A stretch of 39,138 nt of DNA from Companilactobacillus nantensis DSM 16982 (GTDB lineage Bacteria; Bacillota; Bacilli; Lactobacillales; Lactobacillaceae). The position numbers and the translations under genes are program-made. Below are positions 32,521-39,138 of this stretch, piece after piece (the stretch's first letter is position 1; each line of letters opens with the position of its first letter). The DNA lies in assembly GCF_001435815.1 (NCBI RefSeq), contig NZ_AZFV01000012.1, forward strand, positions 1 through 39,138. Direction: 5' to 3'. Below the pieces are notes generated by a model, which was not told the origin of the DNA, did not search any database, and saw nothing but the letters and a program-made list of their open reading frames with translations.

Positions 32521-32706
32521 GGGGCACCTCCGGGAGAGAGAAAAAAGTATAGGCTGCTGTGGGGACCGACGAAAGCCAAGGTCTTTCGTCTCGATTTTGA
32601 GCCTTGCAAAAACCGCAAGTCTCAAAACTCGTCCCGTGGTGTAAGCACTAAAGTGCTAACGCCACCTTCACTGCTGCCTATACTTTTTTCTCTCTCCCTC
32701 CGGCTT
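32521..32706 (-). repeat. Cloverleaf repeat, copy C (complete, inverted)
   Basis: Outer arms pair over 23 bp (GGGAGAGAGAAAAAAGTATA plus GGC, 32532-32554, with 32676-32698). Read on the minus strand: P2 is GCAC-TTTA-GTGC, P3 has TTTTGAG/CTCAAAA with CTTGC/GCAAG, and P4 is GACGAAAG, loop ACCTTGG, CTTTCGTC (32568-32590). It lies between the 3' ends of the ArsR gene and the UmuC operon, so it is not tied to one transcript position. Confidence 0.92.
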
Positions 32707-32792
32707 ATGGATTTTCTGATGTTTATCTACATATCAGAGATATTACTTAAAGCAACAATCCTTTTCCCCAAAGTTCAAAATCAAATGCAAAG

Positions 32793-32830
32793 AAACAGGG
32801 TAGCTAACGAAATTTAGCTACCCTGTTTTT
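32793..32830. terminator. Bidirectional terminator
   Basis: AAACAGGGTAGCTA (32793-32806) pairs with TAGCTACCCTGTTT (32815-32828), flanked by T runs. It probably ends the UmuC operon from the minus side. Confidence 0.8.
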
Positions 32831-32923
32831 GAATTCTATTCTAATTTATATTTCAAGTAATTCAATTTATTATTTATATCACACTAACCCCAACAAACAC
32901 ACCATCTGAAGAGCGAAAACGAC

Positions 32924-33301
32924 TTAGGCAACGACTTCTACATTACGAACATCCCCCAGATGAAACTTCTTACCCGAGTCAAGATAAAACAAGTCGTCAT
33001 CATAACCACTGACTTCTCCTGTTAAATCAGCTTCAACTTCATTGTTTGTGTCGCAAATATTTAATTGTACTTTAACTATTTGGTTATATGTGAATGATTG
33101 CATCAAAAACTTTGTTATTTCAGCATTTGATTGTTCTTGTCGTAATTTATTAGTATGTTGGATTTTTTTCATTTGTTGATTCAAAGCAGCTGTATGGTCG
33201 GATAAGTAAAATCCTTGCCACTTCATTTTGCCACGATCGTGATAATAGTTATCGAAAAACGATTGGACAGTTGCGGAATCATATTCATATTTACTATTCA
33301 T
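32924..33301 (-). CDS. YolD-like protein
   Basis: This 125-residue protein has the YolD-like motif DRGKMKWQGFYLSDHTAALN (about residues 23-42), a helical middle and a small beta-rich C-terminal part (GEVSGYDDDLFYLDSGKKF). YolD proteins are regularly encoded next to Y-family polymerases (UvrX, YqjW) in Firmicutes and are proposed accessory or UmuD-like partners. Its start overlaps the end of the preceding gene by a few bases, so it is translationally coupled. It is the last gene of the SOS-type operon. Confidence 0.88.
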   Translation of the reverse strand: MNSKYEYDSATVQSFFDNYYHDRGKMKWQGFYLSDHTAALNQQMKKIQHTNKLRQEQSNAEITKFLMQSFTYNQIVKVQLNICDTNNEVEADLTGEVSGYDDDLFYLDSGKKFHLGDVRNVEVVA

Positions 33302-33614
33302 CTTTATGCCGTCTTTTCTGAATTAATTCTTGGTTCATCGGCCAGCGTAGGCCTACAAATCCATCATACGTGATTGAAAATTGATATTGTTCCATAATTT
33401 TATTAATTAATTTTTCCAAATATGACAACCGATAATTTTCAACTGTGTGTAAGGGAATCGAATGCATCCGTTGGTTGCGTGGACGAATGTTGATAAAGAA
33501 GTTATATGTTTCGTCATATTGATCATTGACTACTTGCAAATAATATTCAGTATCCCGGCGACGGGTAAAATACTTTTCAATTCGCTGAATAATGATGCGA
33601 AAATCACTATTCAT
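33294..33614 (-). CDS. Small conserved-type protein of the UmuC operon, function unknown
   Basis: The ATG at 33614 (MNSDFRIIIQRIEKYFTRRR) starts within the last codons of the polymerase gene, an overlap typical of coupled genes; the product has 106 residues. It is basic with alternating strands (TEYYLQVVNDQYDETYNFFINIRP) and ends in a charged helix (NQELIQKRRHKDE). I recognise no domain. Its position between UmuC and YolD suggests a DNA damage-related accessory role. Confidence 0.75.
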   Translation of the reverse strand: MNSDFRIIIQRIEKYFTRRRDTEYYLQVVNDQYDETYNFFINIRPRNQRMHSIPLHTVENYRLSYLEKLINKIMEQYQFSITYDGFVGLRWPMNQELIQKRRHKDE

Positions 33615-34908
33615 AGGCATTACCACCATTGTGACCACCGACTAATGTCGCCCGATGAATGGCCGTTCCACCTTTTAACAAACTATTTGCATACACCAAC
33701 GATTGGAACCCATATCTCGATCTAATTTCGTCAATGATTGCTAACTTGTCTTCTTCTTGACACTGTTGTTTGACTGGCGTGAAAAAGTCCAATTGTTGAG
33801 CAGTCTTGCTAATTAACTTTGAAGAGTAGACAGCTAAATTACGAACTGGTTGGCCCTGCCACTGACTTTCAAATAAGTACGTCAATAACTCAGAAATTTC
33901 TTGATCATTGTCAGTGTAATTCAGATTGCCAGCAACGCTGAAACCACCACGTTCCCCTTCAACTCGGGCTGCATAAGCATATGTCACGCTTAAATATAAG
34001 CAACTAGTTTGTTTATGATGATGTCGCAATCGTGAAGCAACTTGTTGCCCCATTTCTTTAATAACTGTTTCAATTTCATTCTTATCAAAATAATCACGTG
34101 GCAAAACTTGTGAATTACCGATACTGTGCGACTTGGGCGCTATATTATCCGCCAACCGTGTTCGATCAATCCCCCATGCAATCGCAAAAATTTGTTCACC
34201 GATTAATCCTAATTCCTGTTTCAAATAAAATGGATTGGTCAACGCTAACTCACGCATATTGTGAATGCCTAGGCGATTCAGCCGTTTCTCAGTTCGTTTA
34301 GCAATGCTCCAAACATCGGTCATATTCGCAATCGTCCAAATTTTCTCAGGAACAGTCTCATAGTGAATTTCGCCTAGCAATTCGGGATCATGTTTTGCAT
34401 AAATATCTAGCGCAATTTTAGCCTGTACGGGATTATCGCCGATACCTACCGTTGTATACAATCCCAAACGATGGCGGACTGTCTTTTGAATCAGTCGTGC
34501 TACTGCCCGCGGACTATCACCAAACAAGCGCCACGATTTAGTCATATCAATGATTGATTCATCAATTGAATATGGCCAGACATCACATTCCGCCGCAAAC
34601 TCTCGGAAAATATTGTTAATTTGTAGATTTCGTTTAATATATAAATTCATTCGTGGTGGTACAACAATCAAGCGTGGATCTTGAGGCAAGTTACGTTGTC
34701 TGGAAACATTAGCTTGAAGATGAAAAATCTTCTTAGCCATTGGTGAAGTGGCCAATACCAAGCCGCCATTAGTATTGTCAGCCTCGCTCATGACAACTAG
34801 CAATTCTTTTAAAGGATTAAGCCCACGCATCGTTGCCTCAACACTGGCATAAAACGATTTATTATCAATCAGAAAGAAAACACCATGTGGTTCTTTACTA
34901 TAATCCAT
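33607..34908 (-). CDS. umuC: Y-family DNA polymerase (UmuC/UvrX type)
   Basis: The ATG at 34908 (MDYSKEPHGVFFLIDNKSFY) lies 7 nt after AAAGGAGG and is preferred to an upstream in-frame codon; the product has 433 residues. The catalytic motifs are FFLIDNKSFYASVEA and YSIDESIIDMT. The thumb and little-finger regions follow (GIGDNPVQAKIALD, RTEKRLNRLGI, SIGNSQVLPRDY). It performs error-prone translesion synthesis after DNA damage. Two small genes follow with overlaps. The LexA-type promoter at 34989-35018 predicts SOS induction. Confidence 0.92.
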   Translation of the reverse strand: MDYSKEPHGVFFLIDNKSFYASVEATMRGLNPLKELLVVMSEADNTNGGLVLATSPMAKKIFHLQANVSRQRNLPQDPRLIVVPPRMNLYIKRNLQINNIFREFAAECDVWPYSIDESIIDMTKSWRLFGDSPRAVARLIQKTVRHRLGLYTTVGIGDNPVQAKIALDIYAKHDPELLGEIHYETVPEKIWTIANMTDVWSIAKRTEKRLNRLGIHNMRELALTNPFYLKQELGLIGEQIFAIAWGIDRTRLADNIAPKSHSIGNSQVLPRDYFDKNEIETVIKEMGQQVASRLRHHHKQTSCLYLSVTYAYAARVEGERGGFSVAGNLNYTDNDQEISELLTYLFESQWQGQPVRNLAVYSSKLISKTAQQLDFFTPVKQQCQEEDKLAIIDEIRSRYGFQSLVYANSLLKGGTAIHRATLVGGHNGGNAYE

Positions 34909-34988
34909 CGTTTTATCCTCCTTTAACATTAAATGCAAACAAATATACTCCAGTTTCACCATGTTTATTGCTGACTTCCAACAAATCC

Positions 34989-35018
34989 ATTATACGAACA
35001 TATGTTCTATTTTGTCAA
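34989..35018 (-). promoter_or_regulatory. LexA-regulated promoter of the umuC operon
   Basis: On the minus strand TTGACA (35013-35018) and TATAAT (34989-34994) are perfect consensus boxes 18 bp apart. The spacer holds the palindrome GAACATATGTTC (34996-35007), which fits the Gram-positive LexA/DinR box GAAC-N4-GTTC. LexA bound there would block the promoter. Confidence 0.88.
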
Positions 35019-35019
35019 T

Positions 35020-35050
35020 AAAAAATAGAACTTTGTTTATCAAAGTTCTA
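35020..35050 (-). terminator. Terminator of the exopolysaccharide operon
   Basis: TAGAACTTTG (35026-35035) pairs perfectly with CAAAGTTCTA (35041-35050), followed on the minus strand by a T run. It touches the -35 box of the umuC promoter. Confidence 0.85.
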
Positions 35051-35061
35051 AATTGTCTAGT

Positions 35062-36225
35062 TTACTTACCAATACTGCCACTCGTCAACAATGTCACCAT
35101 CTGAATCGTATCAGGATAATAGTCCTTCGTTGTCATCTTCGCAGTTAAATCCTTTGTATAACGATTTTTCAAAGTTTGATTCAGCACAACTTCAGCCGCA
35201 TATGCCACTGGCGTTGTAAAAGCTTTATTGGAATATTTTTCCACTGGCTTACCACTCAATGTATAAACGGCAGTCACTTTCTTCTGACTGACAAAGAACG
35301 CACACATCTTGTTCACGATTTTTTTGCTAACCTGACTGTGTCCGACTTGATAATCATAAGCAACTCGCCAAGGAATCCGACAGGCATTGAATCCATACTT
35401 ATTATCGTATTTAGAAGCCACTTGTTTGGCCTGAACGTTACTCGTTCGTAAATTATTGCCGCTAACAATTACGAAATCTGCCATCAAACCAGACTTATGT
35501 TGCGCACTCAATTTTCGTAAGGTCGTCTGACTGTTTTCAGCTACTTTAGTCCACCGCACATCTTGAGTATATTTAGCAAACTTTCTAAAATAAGCCGTCA
35601 TTAAATCAGAAGTCCGGACAACATTTTCAGACTTCGGTGCAGTCGCCCAATTACCTACTTTCGGCAAATAAGTAGTTTGGTTGATCTCCTGTTTTTGAAT
35701 CGTCGACAATAATTTTTTTGCCAAGCGTCTATAATTCAACTCGCCTTTACTACCCCACTTTTCGTCAGCCAAAATCAAAGCGTAGGCAATATCTAAATCG
35801 CCGTCCGTCGCACTTGTTCGCTCAGTTTTATTACTGACCATCGCAATGTCTTTTTGGTTTTGACGCCAAGCCATCAACGAATTTTTATCGCTAATTTGGT
35901 GACGAACATAATAACGTGTCAATTGATCGAATGTTTTATGACTGCCAAAGCCTTGTTTAGCGGCCATAACGGTAATCAACATCCCATAACCCTGTGCCTC
36001 TGATAAAGTTTGATCCTTTTTACCATTATTCGTCTTCACAAATTTCTGTTGCTTGTTACCTCTTAAATAGGCACTTTTCCACTCCTGATAGCGTCCTTCA
36101 ACAATCGTAGAACTGACGCCAGGCGTACTCTTAGAAAAATGAGTACTGTAAACAGCAATTCCAATCGCTAAGGCTACTAAAAGAATTAATCCACTCATTA
36201 ACCATTGATACTTATGACGTTTCAT
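35062..36225 (-). CDS. Glycosyl hydrolase family 8 (BcsZ-like endoglucanase)
   Basis: The protein has 387 residues. An uncleaved-type membrane segment (WLMSGLILLVALAIGIAVYS) anchors it outside the cell. The GH8 catalytic acid is the Glu in TLSEAQGYGM, and the family signature appears as ATDGDLDIAYAL with the catalytic Asp. GFNACRIPWRVAYDY is also typical. BcsZ-like hydrolases trim beta-glucan during synthesis of cellulose-like exopolysaccharides. It is the last gene of the operon, 15 bp after the synthase. Listeria Pss and bacterial cellulose loci show the same synthase-GH8 pairing. The polymer made here is unknown. Confidence 0.9.
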   Translation of the reverse strand: MKRHKYQWLMSGLILLVALAIGIAVYSTHFSKSTPGVSSTIVEGRYQEWKSAYLRGNKQQKFVKTNNGKKDQTLSEAQGYGMLITVMAAKQGFGSHKTFDQLTRYYVRHQISDKNSLMAWRQNQKDIAMVSNKTERTSATDGDLDIAYALILADEKWGSKGELNYRRLAKKLLSTIQKQEINQTTYLPKVGNWATAPKSENVVRTSDLMTAYFRKFAKYTQDVRWTKVAENSQTTLRKLSAQHKSGLMADFVIVSGNNLRTSNVQAKQVASKYDNKYGFNACRIPWRVAYDYQVGHSQVSKKIVNKMCAFFVSQKKVTAVYTLSGKPVEKYSNKAFTTPVAYAAEVVLNQTLKNRYTKDLTAKMTTKDYYPDTIQMVTLLTSGSIGK

Positions 36226-36240
36226 TCTGCTAGCCTCCTA

Positions 36241-37539
36241 TCAAAAACGCTGTGTTTTATACCATTTCGTAGTATGTTTACCGGTAATTTTATCTTTCAA
36301 CATATCATAAATCGCAACAATTGAAACGACAACGAATAATTGTGCGTACGTAAAATACGAAATTAATGTGTAGAAAAAGTTTTTCACTGTTGCCTGACCA
36401 TAATCACTCGCCAAAGCAATGTTCATTTGGAGCAAGTACAAGAAGAACATAAGGAACCAATTAATCAAAAAGATAACTGACAATGGTCCGCCTAACGAAA
36501 CTAATTGATCAACTTGTGGTACAAAAACGTGTGCCACACCGAGTGCCAAATTAATCAAGAAAATCACGTTAGAAATAATAATCGCCGCATTGAACCAGAA
36601 GAAAGTACAGAGATAATAGGCAACTTCCAACTTGATGCGCCACGATGTTTTATCAAATAAATGTTTCATATTATCTAAAATAACTTCGTAATTTCCACGC
36701 GCCCACCGTTTCCGTTGATTATAGTATGCGAACAATGTCTCTGGTTCTTGTTGAAAAGCTTCCGCCCGGTGAGCCAAAGCAATCAATTTGCCAGCATGCA
36801 TCAAACTAAAGGAAATTGCTGTATCTTCAGTCAACGCACCATTATTCCAGCCACCAATCGACTGGACGATTTTCTTGTTAATGATAAAGTTTGTCCCTGG
36901 AATCCGGCCAATTTTAAACAATTGCCACAAACCAGTGTGTTGAATTCGTTGCGTATTAACGATTTCCAAATTAATACACCGTGACAAAAAATTTTGTTGA
37001 TAATTTCTGGTTTTATTTCGACCAAACGATGCAGCATAACGGTCAGGATTTTCCAAAACTTTTTGAACTAAGAAATACAACGCATTTTGTTCCGGAGCCG
37101 CATCAGCATCATAAACTGCCAAATACTCACCTTTAGAAACTTTTAACGCGTCGTTTAAAACACCAGCTTTTCCACCAGTCCCAGTTCGTTCGATTACTCG
37201 AAAATCATTTTTAGAAAATTCTGACAATTTCATCAAATCACGTACCCGTTCAGCCGTCTGATCATTACAATTATCCGCATAAACGAGCAGTTCCATTCGG
37301 TCAAGCGGATATCGTAAATTCAAAATTGCACGGACAGTGTCTTGAATAACTAGCTCTTCATTGTGAGCCGGAACAACCAACGTTACTTTGGGATAACGTT
37401 TCAACGGTGGCAAATTATCAATGTCGGTATGGTACATATGTTTAAAAATGAAAATCACACCGCCACTGATGGTCACAATCGTCATCACAATCGACAACCA
37501 AATCGTGATAATTGCAATCACATATATCCAATCAATCAT
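36241..37539 (-). CDS. Processive glycosyltransferase family 2 (exopolysaccharide synthase)
   Basis: The protein has 432 residues. One membrane helix at the N-terminus is followed by a GT2 domain: TLVVPAHNEELVIQDT, DNCNDQTA, GTGGKAGVLNDAL, YDADAAPEQNA (metal-binding Asp), EDTAISFSLMHAG and QRKRWARG (the QxxRW acceptor motif). Three or four C-terminal helices form the export channel. No PilZ domain is present. This layout is shared by BcsA, IcaA and hyaluronan synthases, so it should polymerise a beta-linked sugar and export it. Its start overlaps the stop of the 50-residue membrane gene upstream, and TCCG-AGG type sequence precedes it. Confidence 0.93.
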   Translation of the reverse strand: MIDWIYVIAIITIWLSIVMTIVTISGGVIFIFKHMYHTDIDNLPPLKRYPKVTLVVPAHNEELVIQDTVRAILNLRYPLDRMELLVYADNCNDQTAERVRDLMKLSEFSKNDFRVIERTGTGGKAGVLNDALKVSKGEYLAVYDADAAPEQNALYFLVQKVLENPDRYAASFGRNKTRNYQQNFLSRCINLEIVNTQRIQHTGLWQLFKIGRIPGTNFIINKKIVQSIGGWNNGALTEDTAISFSLMHAGKLIALAHRAEAFQQEPETLFAYYNQRKRWARGNYEVILDNMKHLFDKTSWRIKLEVAYYLCTFFWFNAAIIISNVIFLINLALGVAHVFVPQVDQLVSLGGPLSVIFLINWFLMFFLYLLQMNIALASDYGQATVKNFFYTLISYFTYAQLFVVVSIVAIYDMLKDKITGKHTTKWYKTQRF

Positions 37540-37684
37540 GATGTTTATCCTCCGTATTAAAGCAACGGATCGTCCGTTTGAAAATTATCCACCAACAGAC
37601 TGACAGTACTAAAACGACAATGCCAAAAAATATCGTCACAATGAAACTAACTGGAAAGAGCCATGCAAAACTTCCTAATGCCAT
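37532..37684 (-). CDS. 50-residue membrane protein of the exopolysaccharide operon
   Basis: This gene is too short for a standard ORF cutoff. The frame starts at the ATG at 37684, with AGGAAG upstream, and ends in a TGA that overlaps the synthase start by 8 bp. The product is a single helix with a positively charged C-terminal side (MALGSFAWLFPVSFIV, then a hydrophobic run, then IIFKRTIRCFNTEDKHHD). It begins 11 bp after the stop of the degenerate GGDEF gene. Tight packing and overlap support a real gene. It could be a small subunit of the synthase complex, as small proteins are in cellulose and PNAG synthases. Confidence 0.72.
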   Translation of the reverse strand: MALGSFAWLFPVSFIVTIFFGIVVLVLSVCWWIIFKRTIRCFNTEDKHHD

Positions 37685-37695
37685 TTGATCACTTC

Positions 37696-38562
37696 CTATA
37701 AGTACTCTTTGACGATATCAGTCTCAGCACTCCGTTCCAATTGGAGCAAAGTATCTTCAACGTTTCGATTCTTAACTTTATCTTGTGATGAATAAGTAAT
37801 TTGACCCATGCGCAATACTAAGGCATTCCGAGCCAAACCAAATTCTTCGGCGATATCATCAATATGACTTTTAATTTTTTGTTTCATAATCGGAGCATTA
37901 TCAACTCCCAGCATTGGTGACAAGATTACAAATCGTCCCGCCCCAATATAATAAAGCGTATCAACTGTAAACAGCATCCCCATCAAATGTTCAGCCGTCG
38001 TTCGTAACAAACTATTGAACTTTTGATTGCCCAAGAAATTAATAATACTTTCCAAAAAGTCAATTTTAACCATTGTCAAAGTAAAACGATAATCTTCTTC
38101 GTGATAGTAAACCAACTTCAATTCCCGAGCGACCGCAATATTCAAAGCACGTTCATTCATCGCACCAGTAACAACTTCCAAATCAGGTTTCTTCTCTTGA
38201 AGCTGTTCAAGTTCTTGAGACAAAGCCTTTAATTTTAACAACTGGTGATACAACAAGTACATCCAATAAGTCGTCAGCGGTGTAATTGTCAATAAAGCAA
38301 TTGCTGACCAAAAGTACATTGCCCGTGTGTATGGCAGAAACAGCATGAATCCACCAGCACACATACTGACAAATGAGATGACACTATTCAAAATTAAATA
38401 CGTCGTCCGTCCAAGAAATAATCCTAAGATGAACACTACCGATATGATTAAAAAGTTGAGCCATGAGCCACTAATAACGCTTAGGTATAACAGCGTATAT
38501 TGATAAATCAGGATTAAAACCATACCGATAAAAATAACATTATCAATCGATTTTATTTTCAT
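37696..38562 (-). CDS. Membrane protein with degenerate GGDEF domain
   Basis: The protein has 288 residues. About four or five membrane helices occupy residues 8-110, then a short coiled coil (LLKLKALSQELEQLQEKK) and a GGDEF-fold domain (about 130-285). The signature GGDEF loop reads GAGRF (YYIGAGRFVIL), and the inhibitory site that should read RxxD reads FTVD. It thus lacks both the catalytic and the c-di-GMP binding signatures. In Listeria Pss loci a degenerate GGDEF protein is described as a c-di-GMP receptor; this version would not be expected to bind it that way. GAGG precedes the start. It is the first gene of the exopolysaccharide operon, with a cloverleaf repeat just upstream. Confidence 0.82.
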   Translation of the reverse strand: MKIKSIDNVIFIGMVLILIYQYTLLYLSVISGSWLNFLIISVVFILGLFLGRTTYLILNSVISFVSMCAGGFMLFLPYTRAMYFWSAIALLTITPLTTYWMYLLYHQLLKLKALSQELEQLQEKKPDLEVVTGAMNERALNIAVARELKLVYYHEEDYRFTLTMVKIDFLESIINFLGNQKFNSLLRTTAEHLMGMLFTVDTLYYIGAGRFVILSPMLGVDNAPIMKQKIKSHIDDIAEEFGLARNALVLRMGQITYSSQDKVKNRNVEDTLLQLERSAETDIVKEYL

Positions 38563-38588
38563 TTATTTACCTCATTGTTTATGTAATT

Positions 38589-38763
38589 GCCGCCTCCGAG
38601 AGCAAGAAATTTAGGCTGCTGTGGGGACCGGTTCGAGCCAAGGTCTCGAACCTCGATTTTGAGCTTCGCAAAAAACGCGAATCTCAAAACTCGTCCCGTG
38701 GTGTAGGCGCTAAAGCGCCAACGCCACCTGCACTGCTGCCTAAATTCTTGCTCTCGGAGGCTA
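38589..38763 (-). repeat. Cloverleaf repeat, copy D (complete, inverted)
   Basis: The outer arms begin GCCTCCGAGAGCAAGAA on each side and pair with one bulge. On the minus strand P2 is GGCGC-TTTA-GCGCC, P3 is TTTTGAG/CTCAAAA with TTCGC/GCGAA, and P4 is GGTTCGAG, loop ACCTTGG, CTCGAACC (38630-38652). It lies 26 bp before the start of the degenerate GGDEF gene, so it is in the leader or promoter region of the exopolysaccharide operon. Confidence 0.92.
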
Positions 38764-39009
38764 GTTAATTAACTGTTTCGGGCGTTATTCAAAAATCTAA
38801 CCTAATATTGGTTATTATTATTTCCTGAATATATAGCCGTTAATCATGTTCAAATTTTTTAATAACTTAAACCAAATTTCCAAATTCATAATCTATAGTT
38901 CCAAGTTTATGCAAATGTAAGCGTTTGTCTAGATTTATTATTAAATTATTCGAAATATTTTTCAAAAGATTAAGTCACCCTAGAACATTTTTATATTGAA
39001 GAAAGACTC
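38764..39009. other. AT-rich gene-free stretch between two inverted cloverleaf repeats
   Basis: About 245 bp with no convincing gene. Copy D on the left points away and copy E on the right is in the opposite orientation, so the stretch is flanked by inverted copies. A cre-like TGTAAGCGTTTG occurs near 38918 but fits the consensus only partly. A promoter for the exopolysaccharide operon should lie here or in copy D, but none is clear. Confidence 0.6.
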
Positions 39010-39138
39010 TAGTCGGAGGGTGCAAGAAAATTCTACATGCTGTGAAGGTGGCGTTAGGGCAGTGGTTTCCTGCCCTTACACCACGGACGTCTTTGGAGAC
39101 TCGCTGTTCTTGCGAGGCTTCAAAGCGAGGTTCGAGAC
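39010..39138 (+). repeat. Cloverleaf repeat, copy E (cut by the window end)
   Basis: It starts TAGTCGGAGGGTGC like copy A. P2 is AGGGCAG paired with CTGCCCT. P3 is CTTTGGAG with CTTCAAAG and CTCGC/GCGAG, changed on both sides relative to the other copies. The 5' strand of P4, GGTTCGAG, is followed by AC, the start of the invariant loop, and then the window ends. Confidence 0.9.

Noticed and set aside
32482-32817. Open frame over copy C of the repeat
   Set aside because: Same reason as for copy B; the translation shows no domain and is not shared between copies.
38918-38932. cre site upstream of the exopolysaccharide operon
   Set aside because: TGTAAGCGTTTGTC misses the final conserved positions of the consensus and no promoter was found near it.
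3741-39138. CRISPR array
   Set aside because: The repeat copies are long, far apart, in both orientations and palindromic, with no regular spacers and no cas genes.

Overview
The window looks like a chromosomal segment of a low-GC Gram-positive lactic acid bacterium of the Lactobacillaceae. The evidence is KxYKxGKxW signal peptides, SLAP (S-layer anchor) and WxL surface proteins, cre and T-box regulation, strong AGGAGG ribosome binding sites and low GC. Companilactobacillus is a guess from general resemblance. No rRNA, CRISPR array or transposase gene was seen.

Layout. 1-580: the 3' end of a structured repeat, a possible C-rich small RNA and two terminators. 581-5782: a flavin redox island with two NADPH-FMN reductases (one fused to a PAS-like domain and ending in three flavinylation-type motifs), a cytosolic ApbE flavin transferase and a divergent FAD flavoprotein with an FMN-binding domain. 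5979-8533: an alpha/beta hydrolase and a medium-chain reductase divergent from a TetR regulator, with nested operators between. 8668-10778: a WYL regulator convergent to an AbiF-type HEPN gene, which has a structured RNA with its own promoter and terminator just upstream. 11100-15095: tRNA-Thr, tRNA-Asn, serS with a T-box leader and a 335-bp cloverleaf-like insertion, then lysP with a lysine riboswitch. 15218-17709: a frameshifted Mga-like regulator, a small membrane protein and a TetR regulator. 17769-26738: a cell-surface locus with two BspA-type/SLAP proteins, three WxL-interacting-type (DUF916/DUF3324) proteins, a WxL protein and a YPQTG sortase substrate. 26853-30007: GNAT, thiol peroxidase, a membrane-tethered flavodoxin-fold protein and an NAD(P)-binding protein. 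30059-32469: a P1B metal ATPase and its ArsR sensor. 32924-34908: an SOS mutasome operon (UmuC, a small protein, YolD) with a LexA-type box. 35062-38562: an exopolysaccharide operon (degenerate GGDEF membrane protein, an unlisted 50-residue membrane peptide, GT2 synthase, GH8 hydrolase).

The most striking signal is a family of about 180-bp dispersed intergenic elements. Four complete copies lie in the window, one is cut at each window edge, and one end-remnant is visible. Each folds on paper into a long outer stem plus three hairpins. Stem sequences differ between copies but stay complementary, while one 7-nt loop (ACCTTGG) is identical in all four complete copies. That is compensatory covariation readable by eye, and I cannot assign it to a known class. 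A second, larger cloverleaf of unrelated sequence sits inside the serS leader. Other highlights are the flavinylation tails, the abiF-type RNA/toxin pair, and a c-di-GMP-type regulator that has lost both its active-site and inhibitory-site motifs. All calls come from reading the sequence and ORF translations; no database search or folding program was run.
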